This document shows, one piece after another, positions 45,747 to 57,619 of a stretch of 64,000 bases of DNA. A model generated the notes under the pieces. The model was not told the origin of the DNA. It saw only the letters and a program-made list of their open reading frames with translations, and did no database searches. The DNA comes from Alcaligenaceae bacterium CGII-47 (GTDB taxonomy: Bacteria; Pseudomonadota; Gammaproteobacteria; Burkholderiales; Burkholderiaceae_B). Every line of letters starts with the position of its first letter. Position 1 is the stretch's first letter. The translations under genes were made by a program, and so were the position numbers. The stretch spans positions 1 through 64,000 of the forward strand of contig JAHTBO010000002.1 of NCBI GenBank assembly GCA_019166125.1, read 5' to 3'.

Positions 45747-47256
45747 TGTCCGTCAGCGCATTTTGTGCGATATCCAGAAGGATGTGGCGGTCGGCTTGTG
45801 TGAGCGCCAAATTATGTTTGATGTGCACGGCGATCTCGTCCATCTGTGCTTGGGCACAGACTTGGATGATGCGCGCCATACTCCCGACCACCTCCGTTTC
45901 CGACAAGGCATCAAAAACCCCCTCCGTCGCAGCGATGAGTATGGTCATCTGAGCAAGGATCCCCAGTGGCTGGCGCTCGGGTTGGCGCAGCGAGGCGCGT
46001 ACGGCTGCCCCCCGAGCCAGACGCGCCTTTGTCTGCTTATCCAGCCGTGCGCCAAAGCGCGCAAAATCCTCCAGCTCTTCAAATTGCGATAAGGTCACGC
46101 GCAAATTGCCAGCGATATCGCGAAAGGCCCGCAATTGCGCCTTACCGCCGACGCGCGATACCGATACACCCAGATCAACAGCCGGAAATTGATTTCGACG
46201 TGCGAGGCGCGGCGACAGGTAGATCTGCCCGTCAGTGATGGAAATCAAGTTGGTGGGTAAATAGGCTGATAAATTTTCCGCCTGAGTTTCAACAATAGGC
46301 AACACCGTGATCGAACCCGAGCCGGCATGCTCGGCGAATTGTCCCGCTCGCTCAAGCAGGCGGGCATGGACGTAGAAAATGTCACCTGGAAAGGCCTCGC
46401 GACCTGGCGGACGCCGCAGCAATAGCGATAATTCGCGATATGAACGGGCGTGATGCGTCATGTCGTCCAGCACCAGAAGCACGTCGTGGCCTTGGTCTGA
46501 AAAGCTCTCTGCAATGGACATCGCTGCATAGGGGGCGACAAACGAGAGCCCGGGTGGATTCTCGTCACCCGCCGTGACAACGATGGTGCGCTCTGCCATT
46601 CCCCCTGCTCTTAGGGCGCCAACAACCTTGGCCACCGCATCACCGCGTTGGCCGATTGCACAATAGATGCAGACAACATCCGTGTCCTTCTGATTGAGAA
46701 CCGTATCGATTGCAATGGAGGTTTTACCGGTCTGCCGATCGCCTACGATCAACTGACGCTGCCCAAGACCGATAGGCACCGCTGCATCCACCACCTTCAG
46801 GCCCGTTGCCAGCGACCGTGTAACGGGTGCTCGATCCAGAATCGGTGGCGCTTCAGTCTCGATAGGGCGCTGCGCAGCAATCACTGGCCCACCACCGTCC
46901 AGAGGACGCCCAATTGCATCAATAACCCGGCCCAAAAGTGCCTCACCCACTGGAACACTGAGAACCTTACGGGTGCGGCGTACATCCTCGCCCATACGCA
47001 CGAGCTCGGGTGGTCCGAGAAGCGCGACGCCCAGACGCCCAGGCTCAAGGTCGAGCACCAGACCACGCACACCACTGGCAAACTCCAGCATCTCATCCGA
47101 CACAGCGCGTACGAGCCCCGAAACAATGGCAATGCCCGCACCCACCTGGGCGACACGACCAATCTCTTCGATTCGTAGTCCTGGAGTCGGGGTACGGACC
47201 AATGCGTCAATCATTACCGCCGGATCAAGGCCCTGATCATAGGCTTCAGTGGGCAT
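45730..47256 (-). CDS. atpA: N-type ATPase alpha subunit
   Basis: The 508-residue F1 alpha subunit has the P-loop [20 protein letters not shown], then [19 protein letters not shown] and the alpha signature [20 protein letters not shown]. It belongs to the alternate N-ATPase; a separate housekeeping F-ATPase is expected elsewhere. It overlaps atpF by 11 bases and atpG by 17. Confidence 0.93.
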   Translation of the reverse strand: MPTEAYDQGLDPAVMIDALVRTPTPGLRIEEIGRVAQVGAGIAIVSGLVRAVSDEMLEFASGVRGLVLDLEPGRLGVALLGPPELVRMGEDVRRTRKVLSVPVGEALLGRVIDAIGRPLDGGGPVIAAQRPIETEAPPILDRAPVTRSLATGLKVVDAAVPIGLGQRQLIVGDRQTGKTSIAIDTVLNQKDTDVVCIYCAIGQRGDAVAKVVGALRAGGMAERTIVVTAGDENPPGLSFVAPYAAMSIAESFSDQGHDVLLVLDDMTHHARSYRELSLLLRRPPGREAFPGDIFYVHARLLERAGQFAEHAGSGSITVLPIVETQAENLSAYLPTNLISITDGQIYLSPRLARRNQFPAVDLGVSVSRVGGKAQLRAFRDIAGNLRVTLSQFEELEDFARFGARLDKQTKARLARGAAVRASLRQPERQPLGILAQMTILIAATEGVFDALSETEVVGSMARIIQVCAQAQMDEIAVHIKHNLALTQADRHILLDIAQNALTDNVSDT

Positions 47257-48016
47257 CGACTAAACCCTTTGCACGGTTGGTACTCGAGACTTGGTGCTCG
47301 AGCATTGCCGCTAGTTCGTCGACATAGCTGTCCACAGTCCAACTGACCTGCGTTCCCCCTACCCGCAGGATCAACCCGGGCGCCTGGGTAGGAACCGCGA
47401 CAAACTGCAAGGTGAGCTTGGGCAAACGAGCGCCTATTTGGTGTTTTAGTTCTGCCCGTACAGCGTCAGAAAGAACATCCCGCGTGGTAACAACGGCCTC
47501 ACTGGCATGGGCAGCGGCCTCAAGGAGCTCGCGCCCGGAGGCATCTATTTGTTTGCCTGCCTGAATGACTATCTGTTCCTCGAAAGTCTGATCCGCCAGA
47601 TCTACAAGTGCTTTGCGCGTCAGCGCAAGCAGCGCCTCAGCGCCTGATTTCTGTAACATCGCAGCATAGCGTTTCGCCTCGGCCTGCTGCTCACGGACGA
47701 AGGTCAGGCGCTCGATCTGAAGCTGTTCGCGCGCCTCGGTGATGATTTTTTGGTGGGTGGCTTGCGCCTGACTATCAATAGCTTTTAGCGCATCGGATTG
47801 ATCCGACTCGAGTTTGGCAAGCCTGCCTGCGTACTCGAGCTGCTTGGCGTCCGCTTCGTCGCGAACACGTCTTGCCTCGTCCATTCGCTGGGCGATCTCG
47901 GCCTCGCGCGCATCAATACCGTCAAGGATCGGTCGGTATAGAAACCGCTTAAGCAGCCAGACCAATATCAAAAAATTGGCGACCTGGGCAGCAATCGTGA
48001 TCCAATCAACTGTCAT
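47246..48016 (-). CDS. atpF: N-type ATPase b subunit with delta-like extension
   Basis: The 256-residue subunit has one N-terminal membrane helix ([20 protein letters not shown]), a long coiled coil ([20 protein letters not shown]) and a C-terminal domain absent from the usual b of about 156 residues. In N-ATPases AtpF is long and no separate delta gene exists, so this extension probably takes the delta role of binding F1. Confidence 0.9.
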   Translation of the reverse strand: MTVDWITIAAQVANFLILVWLLKRFLYRPILDGIDAREAEIAQRMDEARRVRDEADAKQLEYAGRLAKLESDQSDALKAIDSQAQATHQKIITEAREQLQIERLTFVREQQAEAKRYAAMLQKSGAEALLALTRKALVDLADQTFEEQIVIQAGKQIDASGRELLEAAAHASEAVVTTRDVLSDAVRAELKHQIGARLPKLTLQFVAVPTQAPGLILRVGGTQVSWTVDSYVDELAAMLEHQVSSTNRAKGLVDAH

Positions 48017-48021
48017 TGACC

Positions 48022-48309
48022 TCAGCCCCCAGCGACTCGTGCGGCTTCGAGCGCAGCATTCCAGAACGGGTTGGCAAAAATAAGAATCATCGCCACGACA
48101 AAGCAGTAAATTGCTGTCGATTCGATCATCGCCAGACTGACGAATAGGGTTCGGGACAGCGCTGCTGCCGCGTCAGGCTGTTGAGCAATCGCTGCCAGTG
48201 CACTGGCGGCTGCTCGGCCTTCACCAAGAGCAGGACCAATCGCGCCAAAAGCGACAGTCAGTCCTGCAGTAAAAATCGACACAGCGGCGATAAAGGCGAG
48301 ATCGGTCAT
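48022..48309 (-). CDS. atpE: N-type ATPase c subunit, two acidic helices
   Basis: The 95-residue proteolipid has two helices. The first carries GEGRAAASAL with Glu about 30, and the second carries MIESTAIYCF with Glu about 63 followed by Ser and Thr. The GEG/EST pair is the double-carboxylate site of N-ATPases. The EST motif resembles Na+-binding c subunits, but the Gln of known Na+ rings is replaced by Glu here, so the ion (Na+ or H+) cannot be decided from sequence. It overlaps atpB by four bases. Confidence 0.92.
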   Translation of the reverse strand: MTDLAFIAAVSIFTAGLTVAFGAIGPALGEGRAAASALAAIAQQPDAAAALSRTLFVSLAMIESTAIYCFVVAMILIFANPFWNAALEAARVAGG

Positions 48310-49004
48310 GAGGTTTCCTTTTCTTTGCTTGGTTTATGGGGGGAATCGGCCATGGCGGATGATATATAAACGGTTGCGAGGATCGCGAATATATAGGCCT
48401 GGATCACCCCGACCAGCAGGCCCAGCATCTCCATGAGCACCGGAAAGAAAAATGGAGCAACCCCCAGCAGGATAGCGGCGATAACCGCCCCGCTCATGAT
48501 GTTGCCGTACAAGCGGATAGCCAATGACAGACTGCGCGTCATCTCGCTGAGAATATTAAAAGGCAGCATTATCCATGAGGGCTCAGTGTAAGTCCTTAAG
48601 TAGCTGCCAAACCCACGGCTAGCAATACCAAAGATCGGCACCGCCACCAGTACCGACAAAGCGAGCGCCGCGGTGGTCGAGAGCGACCCCGTGGGGGCAT
48701 GAAAGCCTGGCACGACCGAAAGCACATTCGAGGTGACAATGAACAGGAATAGTGTCCCCGAAAAATAAAGGACTTGGCGGGCGGGCCTCCCTGCTATTTC
48801 CGTATTTTGGCGCTCAATCCCCTGGACGATTACCTCCAGGGCGGTACGCCAGCGGTTCGGCGGAACATCTGCACGTAAATGGCGCGTGATCAACCATGCT
48901 GCGCCCGCCAGAATTGCCATCACGATCCATGTGAAATAAATTGTTGCATTGATCGGGATTCCTCCCAATTCAAAGACAACAATCGTATCTGGGGTCAGTT
49001 CCAT
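48306..49004 (-). CDS. atpB: N-type ATPase a subunit
   Basis: The 232-residue membrane subunit starts at 49004 (MELTPDTIVVFELGGIPINA). It has about five helices and the essential Arg in MTRSLSLAIRLYGNIMSGAV, next to the ion channel. The start overlaps the atpR stop by 10 bases. A longer upstream frame to 49253 lies within atpR and is rejected. Confidence 0.92.
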   Translation of the reverse strand: MELTPDTIVVFELGGIPINATIYFTWIVMAILAGAAWLITRHLRADVPPNRWRTALEVIVQGIERQNTEIAGRPARQVLYFSGTLFLFIVTSNVLSVVPGFHAPTGSLSTTAALALSVLVAVPIFGIASRGFGSYLRTYTEPSWIMLPFNILSEMTRSLSLAIRLYGNIMSGAVIAAILLGVAPFFFPVLMEMLGLLVGVIQAYIFAILATVYISSAMADSPHKPSKEKETS

Positions 49005-49300
49005 GATGTGCTCTGTGCCAGCGTACTGCCGCGAAGCCAGGCCAGCAATACGGTACGCAAGACAATAAAGGCCACAGCAAAACCCAAAGCGCCAGCAACT
49101 CCTAGCCAGGTCGCAACCGCCCAACCCCCAGCCAGAACCGCTGCGATGCGTAGCGCCGCGCTCGAGAACAGAACCGCGGCAGGATTCGCGCGGCGCAGCG
49201 CGATCTTCATTCCCCAAGCCAATCCCGCAAAAAACAACATGGAAAATAGACAACCGGCAAGCAATCCGACAAAAAAACCCATCCAGCTAAAGCTCATCAT
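48995..49300 (-). CDS. atpR: N-ATPase-specific membrane protein AtpR
   Basis: The protein of about 101 residues has three predicted helices (MGFFVGLLAGCLFSMLFFAG, AALRIAAVLAGGWAVATWLG, GFAVAFIVLRTVLLAW). AtpR is found only in N-ATPase operons. The start uses an ATG overlapping the atpQ stop, after an excellent AAGGAGGCG site. Confidence 0.88.
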   Translation of the reverse strand: MMSFSWMGFFVGLLAGCLFSMLFFAGLAWGMKIALRRANPAAVLFSSAALRIAAVLAGGWAVATWLGVAGALGFAVAFIVLRTVLLAWLRGSTLAQSTSWN

Positions 49301-49580
49301 TAATCGCCTCCTTCCTTTTCGACCCACCGCCAGGCAATCAGTGCGCCCACCAATACGCCTGCCACGATCAGCGAGATCGTCCACGAGAACGTTTGTGGAA
49401 ACGCCCGATCGAGCCACTGACCCAGAAACGTCCCACCAACGGTAGGGACTGCGACCGACCATCCAATCATCCCAAATGTACCGATTCCATGCAATGGGCT
49501 GGGGCCTGGATTATCACGTGCCGCCTGCATCCGCCTCGCATGACGTTCAATTTCATCGCTTACCCGATCATGCGGTTCAA

Positions 49581-49584
<4 letters not shown>
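49300..49584 (-). CDS. atpQ: N-ATPase-specific membrane protein AtpQ (AtpI-like)
   Basis: The 94-residue protein has an N-terminal cytoplasmic part and two helices: GWSVAVPTVGGTFLGQWLDR and WTISLIVAGVLVGALIAWRW. It resembles AtpI and occurs in N-ATPase operons. Its ATG overlaps the atpC stop by four bases. Confidence 0.87.
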
Positions 49585-51409
<1,825 letters not shown>

Positions 51410-51445
51410 TTAAACAGAAATCGCTCTGGTGGTCGTTGCGAAGCA

Positions 51446-52939
51446 TCAATAAGTTGGGGCCTCGTCACTAGACCAACCCCCACCACCCAACGCTTGGTGC
51501 AACGCTGCAGTATCAACAAGCCGTTGTGCCTGAGCCGCAATCAAGTCTGCCTGATTTTGTTGTGCCTGCTGCTGTGCAATAAGCAGCTGCACATAACTGG
51601 CGGCACCCAATGCATATTGCCTTTCCATAGATTCCAAAGAGCCCCGCGCTGCGGCGTCGGCGCTTGTGAGTGCAGCCAGCGTCTGTGCATCATTCTCTAG
51701 TGCACGCAATACGTCAGCCACATTGCGCAGAGCTTCGAGCACCACGCTTTGATAATTGGCCGCCGCTGCATCAAACGCCGCCAACGCAGCACGCTTTTCG
51801 GCAGGCAACCCCGGATTGAAAAGCGGTTGGGTTAACTGCGAGACGAGACTCCATACTGCAGAGCTACCGCCAAACAATGCGCCCGTACTTAATGCCTGAG
51901 AACCGAGGCTGGCACTGATATTGAGTTGGGGGTAGAGCTTGGCAATTGCAACGCCGTATTCTGCGTTGGCGGCATGCAATAGGGCCTCAGCTGCCTGAAT
52001 ATCGGGGCGGCGGCGCACCAACTCAGACGGCAAAACCAGCGGCAGCTCGGACGCAAGAGACAGCTCCTCCAGAGTAAAGGTGGGTAAGCCTCCTTTTCCT
52101 GGGGCTTGCCCGGCCAGCACGGCCAACAGATGCTCGGTCTGCTGGCGCTGTTGACGCAGCACAGGCAGACCGGCGCGCGTCTGCTCTACCTGGGTTTGCA
52201 GAGCCAGGACATCATCCGGTGCAGCCTGACCGAGGCGCACGCGCTCACGACCAAGATGCAGTTGTTCTTCCTGGGCGCGAAGGATAGCCTGCGTGGACTG
52301 GATCTGCCCCAAAAGCCTGGCCTGGGTGATCGCGCTGATTACGATGTTTGTCGCCAAGGTTAGGCGCGCACCTTCGAGCTCGTAGCGCTGATAGTCTGCC
52401 CGAGCGGCCAGCGCTTCGAGCCCACGCCGGTTTCCACCAGCCAAGTCAAGTTGGTAACGCACGCCAACGCTGGTGTTGTACAGACTAAACTCCCGCGCGT
52501 CACCGGTTTGCCCCAGCGTGCTGGGATTCAGGCGTTGACGCTGCGCACCGATGTCGGCGTTGACCTGTGGATAGAGCGTCGAGCCTGCTTGTGCCGCATA
52601 GGTTTCCTGTGCTTGGCGCAAGGTAGCCTTGGCAGAGGCCAGGGTTGGGCTGGCCTGAAAAGCCTGCTCGATCAGTGTATCGAGTTTGGATGACCCAAAG
52701 CTCTGCCACCACCGTGCGCTGACGTTTGCGCCGACGTTAAAGTGCTGGGCAACGCCCAAAGCCGTGGGGGCGGATGCTGTTTGTGCCGGCAAGGGCTGTG
52801 CTGTGTAGCCACGCACATCCGGGGCTATCGGCCGTTCGAAATCAGGTCCGACAGCGCAACCAGCCAGCAATCCGACAAGGATCAATGTCGTGATTGCGCG
52901 ACCGGCGTTGCTATCTGTCTTTGGATGTCGGTGTTGCAT
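51446..52939 (-). CDS. Outer-membrane efflux factor, NodT/OprM family (lipoprotein)
   Basis: The 497-residue protein starts at 52939 (MQHRHPKTDSNAGRAITTLI), following AAGGA, and has a lipobox LLAGC at about residue 28, then CAVGPDFERP. The mature part shows the two OEP repeats of TolC-like channels, with RWWQSFGSSKLDTLIEQAF and SLVSQLTQPLFNPG. It could be the outer-membrane channel for the exporter at 55702-58767 on the same strand, though four genes intervene. A start at 52969 is also possible. Confidence 0.88.
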   Translation of the reverse strand: MQHRHPKTDSNAGRAITTLILVGLLAGCAVGPDFERPIAPDVRGYTAQPLPAQTASAPTALGVAQHFNVGANVSARWWQSFGSSKLDTLIEQAFQASPTLASAKATLRQAQETYAAQAGSTLYPQVNADIGAQRQRLNPSTLGQTGDAREFSLYNTSVGVRYQLDLAGGNRRGLEALAARADYQRYELEGARLTLATNIVISAITQARLLGQIQSTQAILRAQEEQLHLGRERVRLGQAAPDDVLALQTQVEQTRAGLPVLRQQRQQTEHLLAVLAGQAPGKGGLPTFTLEELSLASELPLVLPSELVRRRPDIQAAEALLHAANAEYGVAIAKLYPQLNISASLGSQALSTGALFGGSSAVWSLVSQLTQPLFNPGLPAEKRAALAAFDAAAANYQSVVLEALRNVADVLRALENDAQTLAALTSADAAARGSLESMERQYALGAASYVQLLIAQQQAQQNQADLIAAQAQRLVDTAALHQALGGGGWSSDEAPTY

Positions 52940-52979
52940 GGAGATGTCCTTGAATTCAAATAGGCTCATGTCGCCCACC

Positions 52980-53831
52980 TCACGGCGGTGTGCCTTGGTA
53001 AAAATCGTGCAAAATAGCCACCGCTTCCTCGGCCTTTTCGACCACCGTGAACAGCTCAGCATCAGCGGCACTGATCATTCCTTCCTCGATAAGAAAGTCA
53101 AAATCCACGACGCGCCGCCAGAACTCACCGCCCAATAGCACGATAGGAATACGCGGCATTTTTTGGGTTTGCACCAAGGTCAGTACATCGAACAGCTCGT
53201 CAAGCGTGCCGTAGCCGCCGGGAAAGGCGACCAGCGCCCGCGCTCGCATCAGGAAATGCATCTTGCGCAGTGCAAAATAGCGGAAACGAAATGCCAGCTC
53301 TGGCGTAATGAAGGGGTTGGGTTGCTGCTCGTGCAGCAGCGTGATATTGAGTCCAATCGAGTTGGCGCCCGCCTCGAAAGCGCCCCGATTGGCTGCCTCC
53401 ATGATTCCCGGCCCACCGCCAGTGACTACGACGAAATCCTGCCGACCTTCGGACTGAAAGCAGCGTGAAACCATTTCAGCGAATCGCTGCGCCTCATCGT
53501 AGTAGCGCGAATAGGCAAGCTGGCGCGTGGCGACAGCAAGTTCGTGCATGATGTGTTGATCCTCAGGCTGTGCCTGAGCCCTCGCCTCGATCTGGCTCAG
53601 ATTGGCCTGCGCCTTTTCCGGAGAGATGATGCGTGCACTGCCAAAGATCACAACGGTGGAGCGGATATTATGCTGGCGCAGGATGTTCTCGGGTTTGAGC
53701 AGCTCAAGTTGCAGACGCACCGGGCGCAAGTCCGCACCGGCAAGAAACTCAACATCCTCACTCGCCAGACGGTAGGACGCCCCCTGCATGATCGCCTCTT
53801 GCATGGCATCGAGCTTATCCTGGTCAATCAT
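52980..53831 (-). CDS. LOG-family Rossmann-fold protein
   Basis: The 283-residue protein has the LOG/lysine-decarboxylase-like signatures VTGGGPGIMEAANRGAFEAG and ALVAFPGGYGTLDELFDVLT, with STVVIFGSARI upstream. Members of the LOG family cleave nucleotide 5'-monophosphates to a base and ribose 5-phosphate; many bacterial ones have unknown roles. The start at 53831 follows AGAGGT and overlaps the metallo-hydrolase stop by eight bases. Confidence 0.85.
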   Translation of the reverse strand: MIDQDKLDAMQEAIMQGASYRLASEDVEFLAGADLRPVRLQLELLKPENILRQHNIRSTVVIFGSARIISPEKAQANLSQIEARAQAQPEDQHIMHELAVATRQLAYSRYYDEAQRFAEMVSRCFQSEGRQDFVVVTGGGPGIMEAANRGAFEAGANSIGLNITLLHEQQPNPFITPELAFRFRYFALRKMHFLMRARALVAFPGGYGTLDELFDVLTLVQTQKMPRIPIVLLGGEFWRRVVDFDFLIEEGMISAADAELFTVVEKAEEAVAILHDFYQGTPP

Positions 53832-55257
53832 ATTTACCTCTTTCATTGGCTTCGGTTGGCCATGACGCAATCTGAGAAAATTCGGGCACGGTCACATGCC
53901 AGCCGCGCTCGGCGCGTAATTTTGCGGCAAACGCCAATGCAGAATTGGCCTCTCCATGCACCACGAAGGTCTGTTTGGGTGGCTGCCGAAAGTTCGCAGT
54001 CCAGGCCAGGAGCGCGGGTTGATCAGCGTGCGCCGAGAGCCCACCGACCGTATGGATCGCTGCCCGTACTGCGATATCTTCGCCAAAGATCCGCACCTGT
54101 GTTGCACCATCCACCAGACGGCGGCCAAGCGTGCCCTGCGCCTGGAAGCCAGTAATCAACACGCTGCATTCGCGTCGGCTAAGGTTATGGCGTAAGTGAT
54201 GCTTGACGCGCCCGGCGTCGCACATCCCGCTGGCCGAGATAATGATGGCGCCCGAACGCACCCGATTCAATGCCATGGACTCTTGTACGCTGGCCACGAA
54301 ATGCAGATAGGGCAAGTCTTTGCCAATAGTATGCCAATCCACCAGCCGCTTGGCCGCCTCATCGAATAGCTCCAGGTGCTGCATGGTGATCCGCGTCGCC
54401 TCGGTGGCCATGGGCGAGTCAACGAAGACTTTCAGGCCATGCAGCCGCCCTTCCCGGGTCAGCCGATGCAGGTGATAAAGAACCTCCTGGGTACGACCGA
54501 CCGCGAACGCGGGCACAATCACATTGCCGCCCTGCTCCCGCAAGGTATGTTCAACGATATGAATGAGCTCATCTTGGGTGGCTGACTGGTCCTTGTGCGC
54601 GCGGTCGCCGTAGGTAGATTCGATGACGAGGATATCGGCGTCTTCGATGGGCGTGGGGTCTCGCAGGATTGGCCGTCCAGGCTGGCCAAGATCACCGCTA
54701 AACACAAGTTTGGTCGTACGTTCACCTTCAGTCACCCAGATTTCGATGATGGCCGACCCGAGAATATGGCCCGCATCACGCAAACAACAACGCACCGCAG
54801 GATGCGGGGCAAGGCTTTGGTCATAGGAAACAGACCGCACCTGACGCAGGCAATCCCAAGCATCCTGTACGGTGTACAAGGGGTCGAACGTATCGGTCTT
54901 ACCATGCGCGGGCTTAGCGCGACGCTGTGCACGTTGGGCGTCAGACTCCTGAATGTGCGCGCTGTCGGGCAGCATTATTTGTAGCAGATCAGTCGTCGCA
55001 GCAGTGGCGTATATCGGCCCCCGAAAGCCCGCACGTGTCAGCTTGGGCAGCAAGCCACTGTGATCGATATGAGCATGGGTCAATAGCACGAAATCAATCG
55101 AGCCCGGGTCGAACGGAAACGCTTGCCTGTTACGTAGTGGTGCTTCGCGCCCACCCTGTATCATGCCGCAGTCAACGAGAAAACGGGTGTTGGCAAGCTG
55201 GATCAGGAAACACGATCCGGTTACTTCGCGGGCGGCACCTAGGAATGAAATTTTCAT
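53824..55257 (-). CDS. Metallo-beta-lactamase/beta-CASP RNA-processing-like hydrolase
   Basis: The 477-residue protein has the MBL metal site LLTHAHIDHSGLLP and CCLRDAGHILGSA, then FSGDLGQPGRPIL. It continues into a beta-CASP region and a C-terminal RMMBL part with ISASGMCDAGRV and SAHADQPALLAW. Such Ysh1-like proteins are often annotated as RNA specificity hydrolases. The substrate here is unknown. Its start overlaps the small membrane protein gene by four bases. Confidence 0.87.
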   Translation of the reverse strand: MKISFLGAAREVTGSCFLIQLANTRFLVDCGMIQGGREAPLRNRQAFPFDPGSIDFVLLTHAHIDHSGLLPKLTRAGFRGPIYATAATTDLLQIMLPDSAHIQESDAQRAQRRAKPAHGKTDTFDPLYTVQDAWDCLRQVRSVSYDQSLAPHPAVRCCLRDAGHILGSAIIEIWVTEGERTTKLVFSGDLGQPGRPILRDPTPIEDADILVIESTYGDRAHKDQSATQDELIHIVEHTLREQGGNVIVPAFAVGRTQEVLYHLHRLTREGRLHGLKVFVDSPMATEATRITMQHLELFDEAAKRLVDWHTIGKDLPYLHFVASVQESMALNRVRSGAIIISASGMCDAGRVKHHLRHNLSRRECSVLITGFQAQGTLGRRLVDGATQVRIFGEDIAVRAAIHTVGGLSAHADQPALLAWTANFRQPPKQTFVVHGEANSALAFAAKLRAERGWHVTVPEFSQIASWPTEANERGKYD

Positions 55258-55664
55258 CCTGCATCTCTACCACAAGCACCTGATAGCAAGCTGCGCCAGG
55301 CAATCGCCGCAATCGTCACCCACACGAGCGTTCGTAGGCTCATGGCGAACACCGTACGCATTTCATAGGCCCCGCCGGTATAGATGTGCGCACCGAATGC
55401 TGCAAAAACCAACGCTGTTGCTGCGGCAATGGCCACGGCCAGCCAGCTTGCCCATCGACGTCGTAGCCATAATCCAATGCCTGCTATGACGTAAGCGAAG
55501 CCAGCCAGGAAATTGAACCAGAGCACAAATAGCACATAGTCCCCGGCAGCAGCTTGTGCCACTTCGCCACCAAAGAGAACCGTGCCACCTTCCTTGATCG
55601 TTAGCAGACCAAAGGCGACCGCGACCAGCGAGATTAGCTGGATACCGAATCTACATTTTTTCAT
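55254..55664 (-). CDS. Small membrane protein, four helices
   Basis: The 136-residue protein has four hydrophobic helices, including LISLVAVAFGLLTIKEGGTV, YVLFVLWFNFLAGFAYVIAG and WASWLAVAIAAATALVFAAF. It has the general look of a DoxX-like membrane protein, but I do not recognise the family with certainty. The start at 55664 (MKKCRFGIQ) is preferred over the ATG at 55676. It overlaps the metallo-hydrolase start. Confidence 0.7.
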   Translation of the reverse strand: MKKCRFGIQLISLVAVAFGLLTIKEGGTVLFGGEVAQAAAGDYVLFVLWFNFLAGFAYVIAGIGLWLRRRWASWLAVAIAAATALVFAAFGAHIYTGGAYEMRTVFAMSLRTLVWVTIAAIAWRSLLSGACGRDAG

Positions 55665-55701
55665 GGATATCCCCATAGTTTTTTAATTTCCAGATGAAAA
55701 G

Positions 55702-56412
55702 TCAATCATATCCTCGTCCTTCTCCTGCTTCTTCGTGAGTGACCCCATCGCGGATATGGTAGATACGCTTGAAGGTTGGAATGATCTTTTCATCGTGGGT
55801 GACGACGATGATCGCGGTCTCGAACTTGCTCGCCATGTCGTTGAGAATGCGAATGACCGTCATTGCGCGCTCGGAATCCAGCGGTGCCGTGGGCTCATCA
55901 GCAAGGATCACCGGTGGACGATTCACTAATCCACGTGCAATGGCGACGCGTTGCTGCTCGCCACCCGAGAGCTGCGAGGGCATGGCGTGCGCTCGGTGCT
56001 GCACATCCAGCGCCGTGAGCAGCTCAAGCGCCCGTGCACGCGAGGCCCCATTCGCAACGCCCGCGAGCATCGGCAAGAGCGCTACGTTATCGGTAACATT
56101 AAGAAACGGGATCAGGTACGGTGCCTGGAATACGAAACCAATCTTGTCTCGTCGCAAGGCGCGCAGATCGCGCACCTTCCAAGCATCGTCATAGATCACT
56201 TCATCACCCAGCATCATGCGCCCTGCTGTCGGGTCTATTACCGCACCCAGGCATTTGAGCAGTGTGCTTTTGCCCGAGCCAGACGGCCCGATTAGCCCCA
56301 CCACCTCGCCAGGCGATACCTCCATATTGACGTCTTTCAACGCATAGACTGCGGTGTCGCCCTCGCCATAACGTTTGCTCAAGCCTTCGATACGGATCCC
56401 TTTTTCACTCAT
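55702..56412 (-). CDS. ABC exporter ATP-binding protein (MacB/LolD-like)
   Basis: The 236-residue ATPase has Walker A GPSGSGKSTLL, the signature SQLSGGEQQRVAIARGL and Walker B PPVILADEPTAPLDSE. It belongs to the MacB/LolD/FtsE group that works with FtsX-like permeases. It lies four bases after the permease gene and is part of the TetR-HlyD-FtsX-ATPase operon. Confidence 0.9.
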   Translation of the reverse strand: MSEKGIRIEGLSKRYGEGDTAVYALKDVNMEVSPGEVVGLIGPSGSGKSTLLKCLGAVIDPTAGRMMLGDEVIYDDAWKVRDLRALRRDKIGFVFQAPYLIPFLNVTDNVALLPMLAGVANGASRARALELLTALDVQHRAHAMPSQLSGGEQQRVAIARGLVNRPPVILADEPTAPLDSERAMTVIRILNDMASKFETAIIVVTHDEKIIPTFKRIYHIRDGVTHEEAGEGRGYD

Positions 56413-56416
56413 TTGA

Positions 56417-57619
56417 TCACCCTATGGCTTCGGCCGGATCGACCTTGAGCGCCATGCGAATGGCAACGAGACTGGCGAGAACGCAGATCAAAAGCACAGC
56501 AAAAAATCCGGCGATCGAATCCATCGGCGTGAGCAAGACATGCTTTGGAAAAGCGGGCGCGGAAAAAGTCGCCGTGATTTTTCCTACCGCAAAGCCGATG
56601 ACGCCCAGCGCCAACGCCTGTTGCAGAATCATCCCGGCAATGGTTCGATTGCGTGTGCCGATAAGTTTAAGCACCGCGATCTCGCGGATCTTGTCCATTG
56701 TCAGCGAATAGATAATAAAGGCAACGATCGCAGCGCTCACGACCGCCAAAATAACAAGAAACATACCGATCTGCTTGGCCGACGTCGCGATCAATTTACT
56801 CACGAGGATCTCTTCCATTTGTGCCCGAGTGTAGACCGTCAAACGCTTCCAGCGCCGGATGGATTCAGCCACCTCGTCGGGGGCGTGGCCAGGCTTGAGT
56901 GTGACCAGTACGGCGTTTACAAACGCATTGGTACTTTGCGAAGCGATTACTGCATCCAACAAGCCTGGAACACCGGGGCGATTGAAGGCCGGGTTAGCCT
57001 CGGTGCGACGCCGACTCTGCCAGATCGCATCGTTATCCTTAAGAAACTGAGCCTCTTGGGCATCCTTAAGCGGAATGAATACCATTGGGTCGCCGCTTGA
57101 GGACACCATACGTCGTGTCAACCCCACGACGGTGTAATGATTGCGGCGAATAACAACGCGATCCCCAAGTTTGAAGCCGGTGACGACATCCGCCACCGCC
57201 TCGTAATGGCCGCGCGTGATCTGACGCCCGGAGACCAGATAAGGCGGCCAACCGGGTGTGGCTCCCAACTCGCCAGGAGCAATACCGACCACCATGGCAC
57301 GCACATCACGTTCGTCCTTGCGTACCTGCATAATCAAGTAGGTTACGTTTGCGGCCTTTGACACCCCTGGCATGCCAAGAATCGTGCGATACACATCATC
57401 ATTGATGCTGGACGGTTCAGCATAAGGACCCTGCGTATCCTTCTGTACGACCCAAAGGTCCGCACCACTGTTGTCGAGTAACGCTTTACCATCGTCCACC
57501 ATGCCGCGGTACACCCCGGCCATTACAAGCGTGACGCCGATCAGCAGCCCGAGACCGATCCCTGTAAAGACAAACTTTCCCCACGCATGGAGGATGTCGC
57601 GGCCGGCCAGACTGATCAT
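56417..57619 (-). CDS. ABC exporter permease, FtsX/MacB-like
   Basis: The 400-residue permease has an N-terminal helix, a large periplasmic domain (residues about 40-260) and three C-terminal helices, as in MacB and LolC/E. The coupling segment LTMDKIREIAVLKLIGTRNR is typical. It overlaps the HlyD gene stop by four bases and pairs with the ATPase that follows. Confidence 0.88.
   Translation of the reverse strand: MISLAGRDILHAWGKFVFTGIGLGLLIGVTLVMAGVYRGMVDDGKALLDNSGADLWVVQKDTQGPYAEPSSINDDVYRTILGMPGVSKAANVTYLIMQVRKDERDVRAMVVGIAPGELGATPGWPPYLVSGRQITRGHYEAVADVVTGFKLGDRVVIRRNHYTVVGLTRRMVSSSGDPMVFIPLKDAQEAQFLKDNDAIWQSRRRTEANPAFNRPGVPGLLDAVIASQSTNAFVNAVLVTLKPGHAPDEVAESIRRWKRLTVYTRAQMEEILVSKLIATSAKQIGMFLVILAVVSAAIVAFIIYSLTMDKIREIAVLKLIGTRNRTIAGMILQQALALGVIGFAVGKITATFSAPAFPKHVLLTPMDSIAGFFAVLLICVLASLVAIRMALKVDPAEAIG

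Noticed and set aside
48022-48309. c subunit as clearly Na+-specific
   Set aside because: The EST motif fits Na+ binding, but the Gln of known Na+ rings is Glu here, which may equally fit H+. Sequence alone does not decide.
52980-55257. LOG protein plus metallo-hydrolase as a defence system
   Set aside because: No nuclease, TIR, helicase or sensor gene is present. The genes are embedded in an efflux operon and resemble common housekeeping families.
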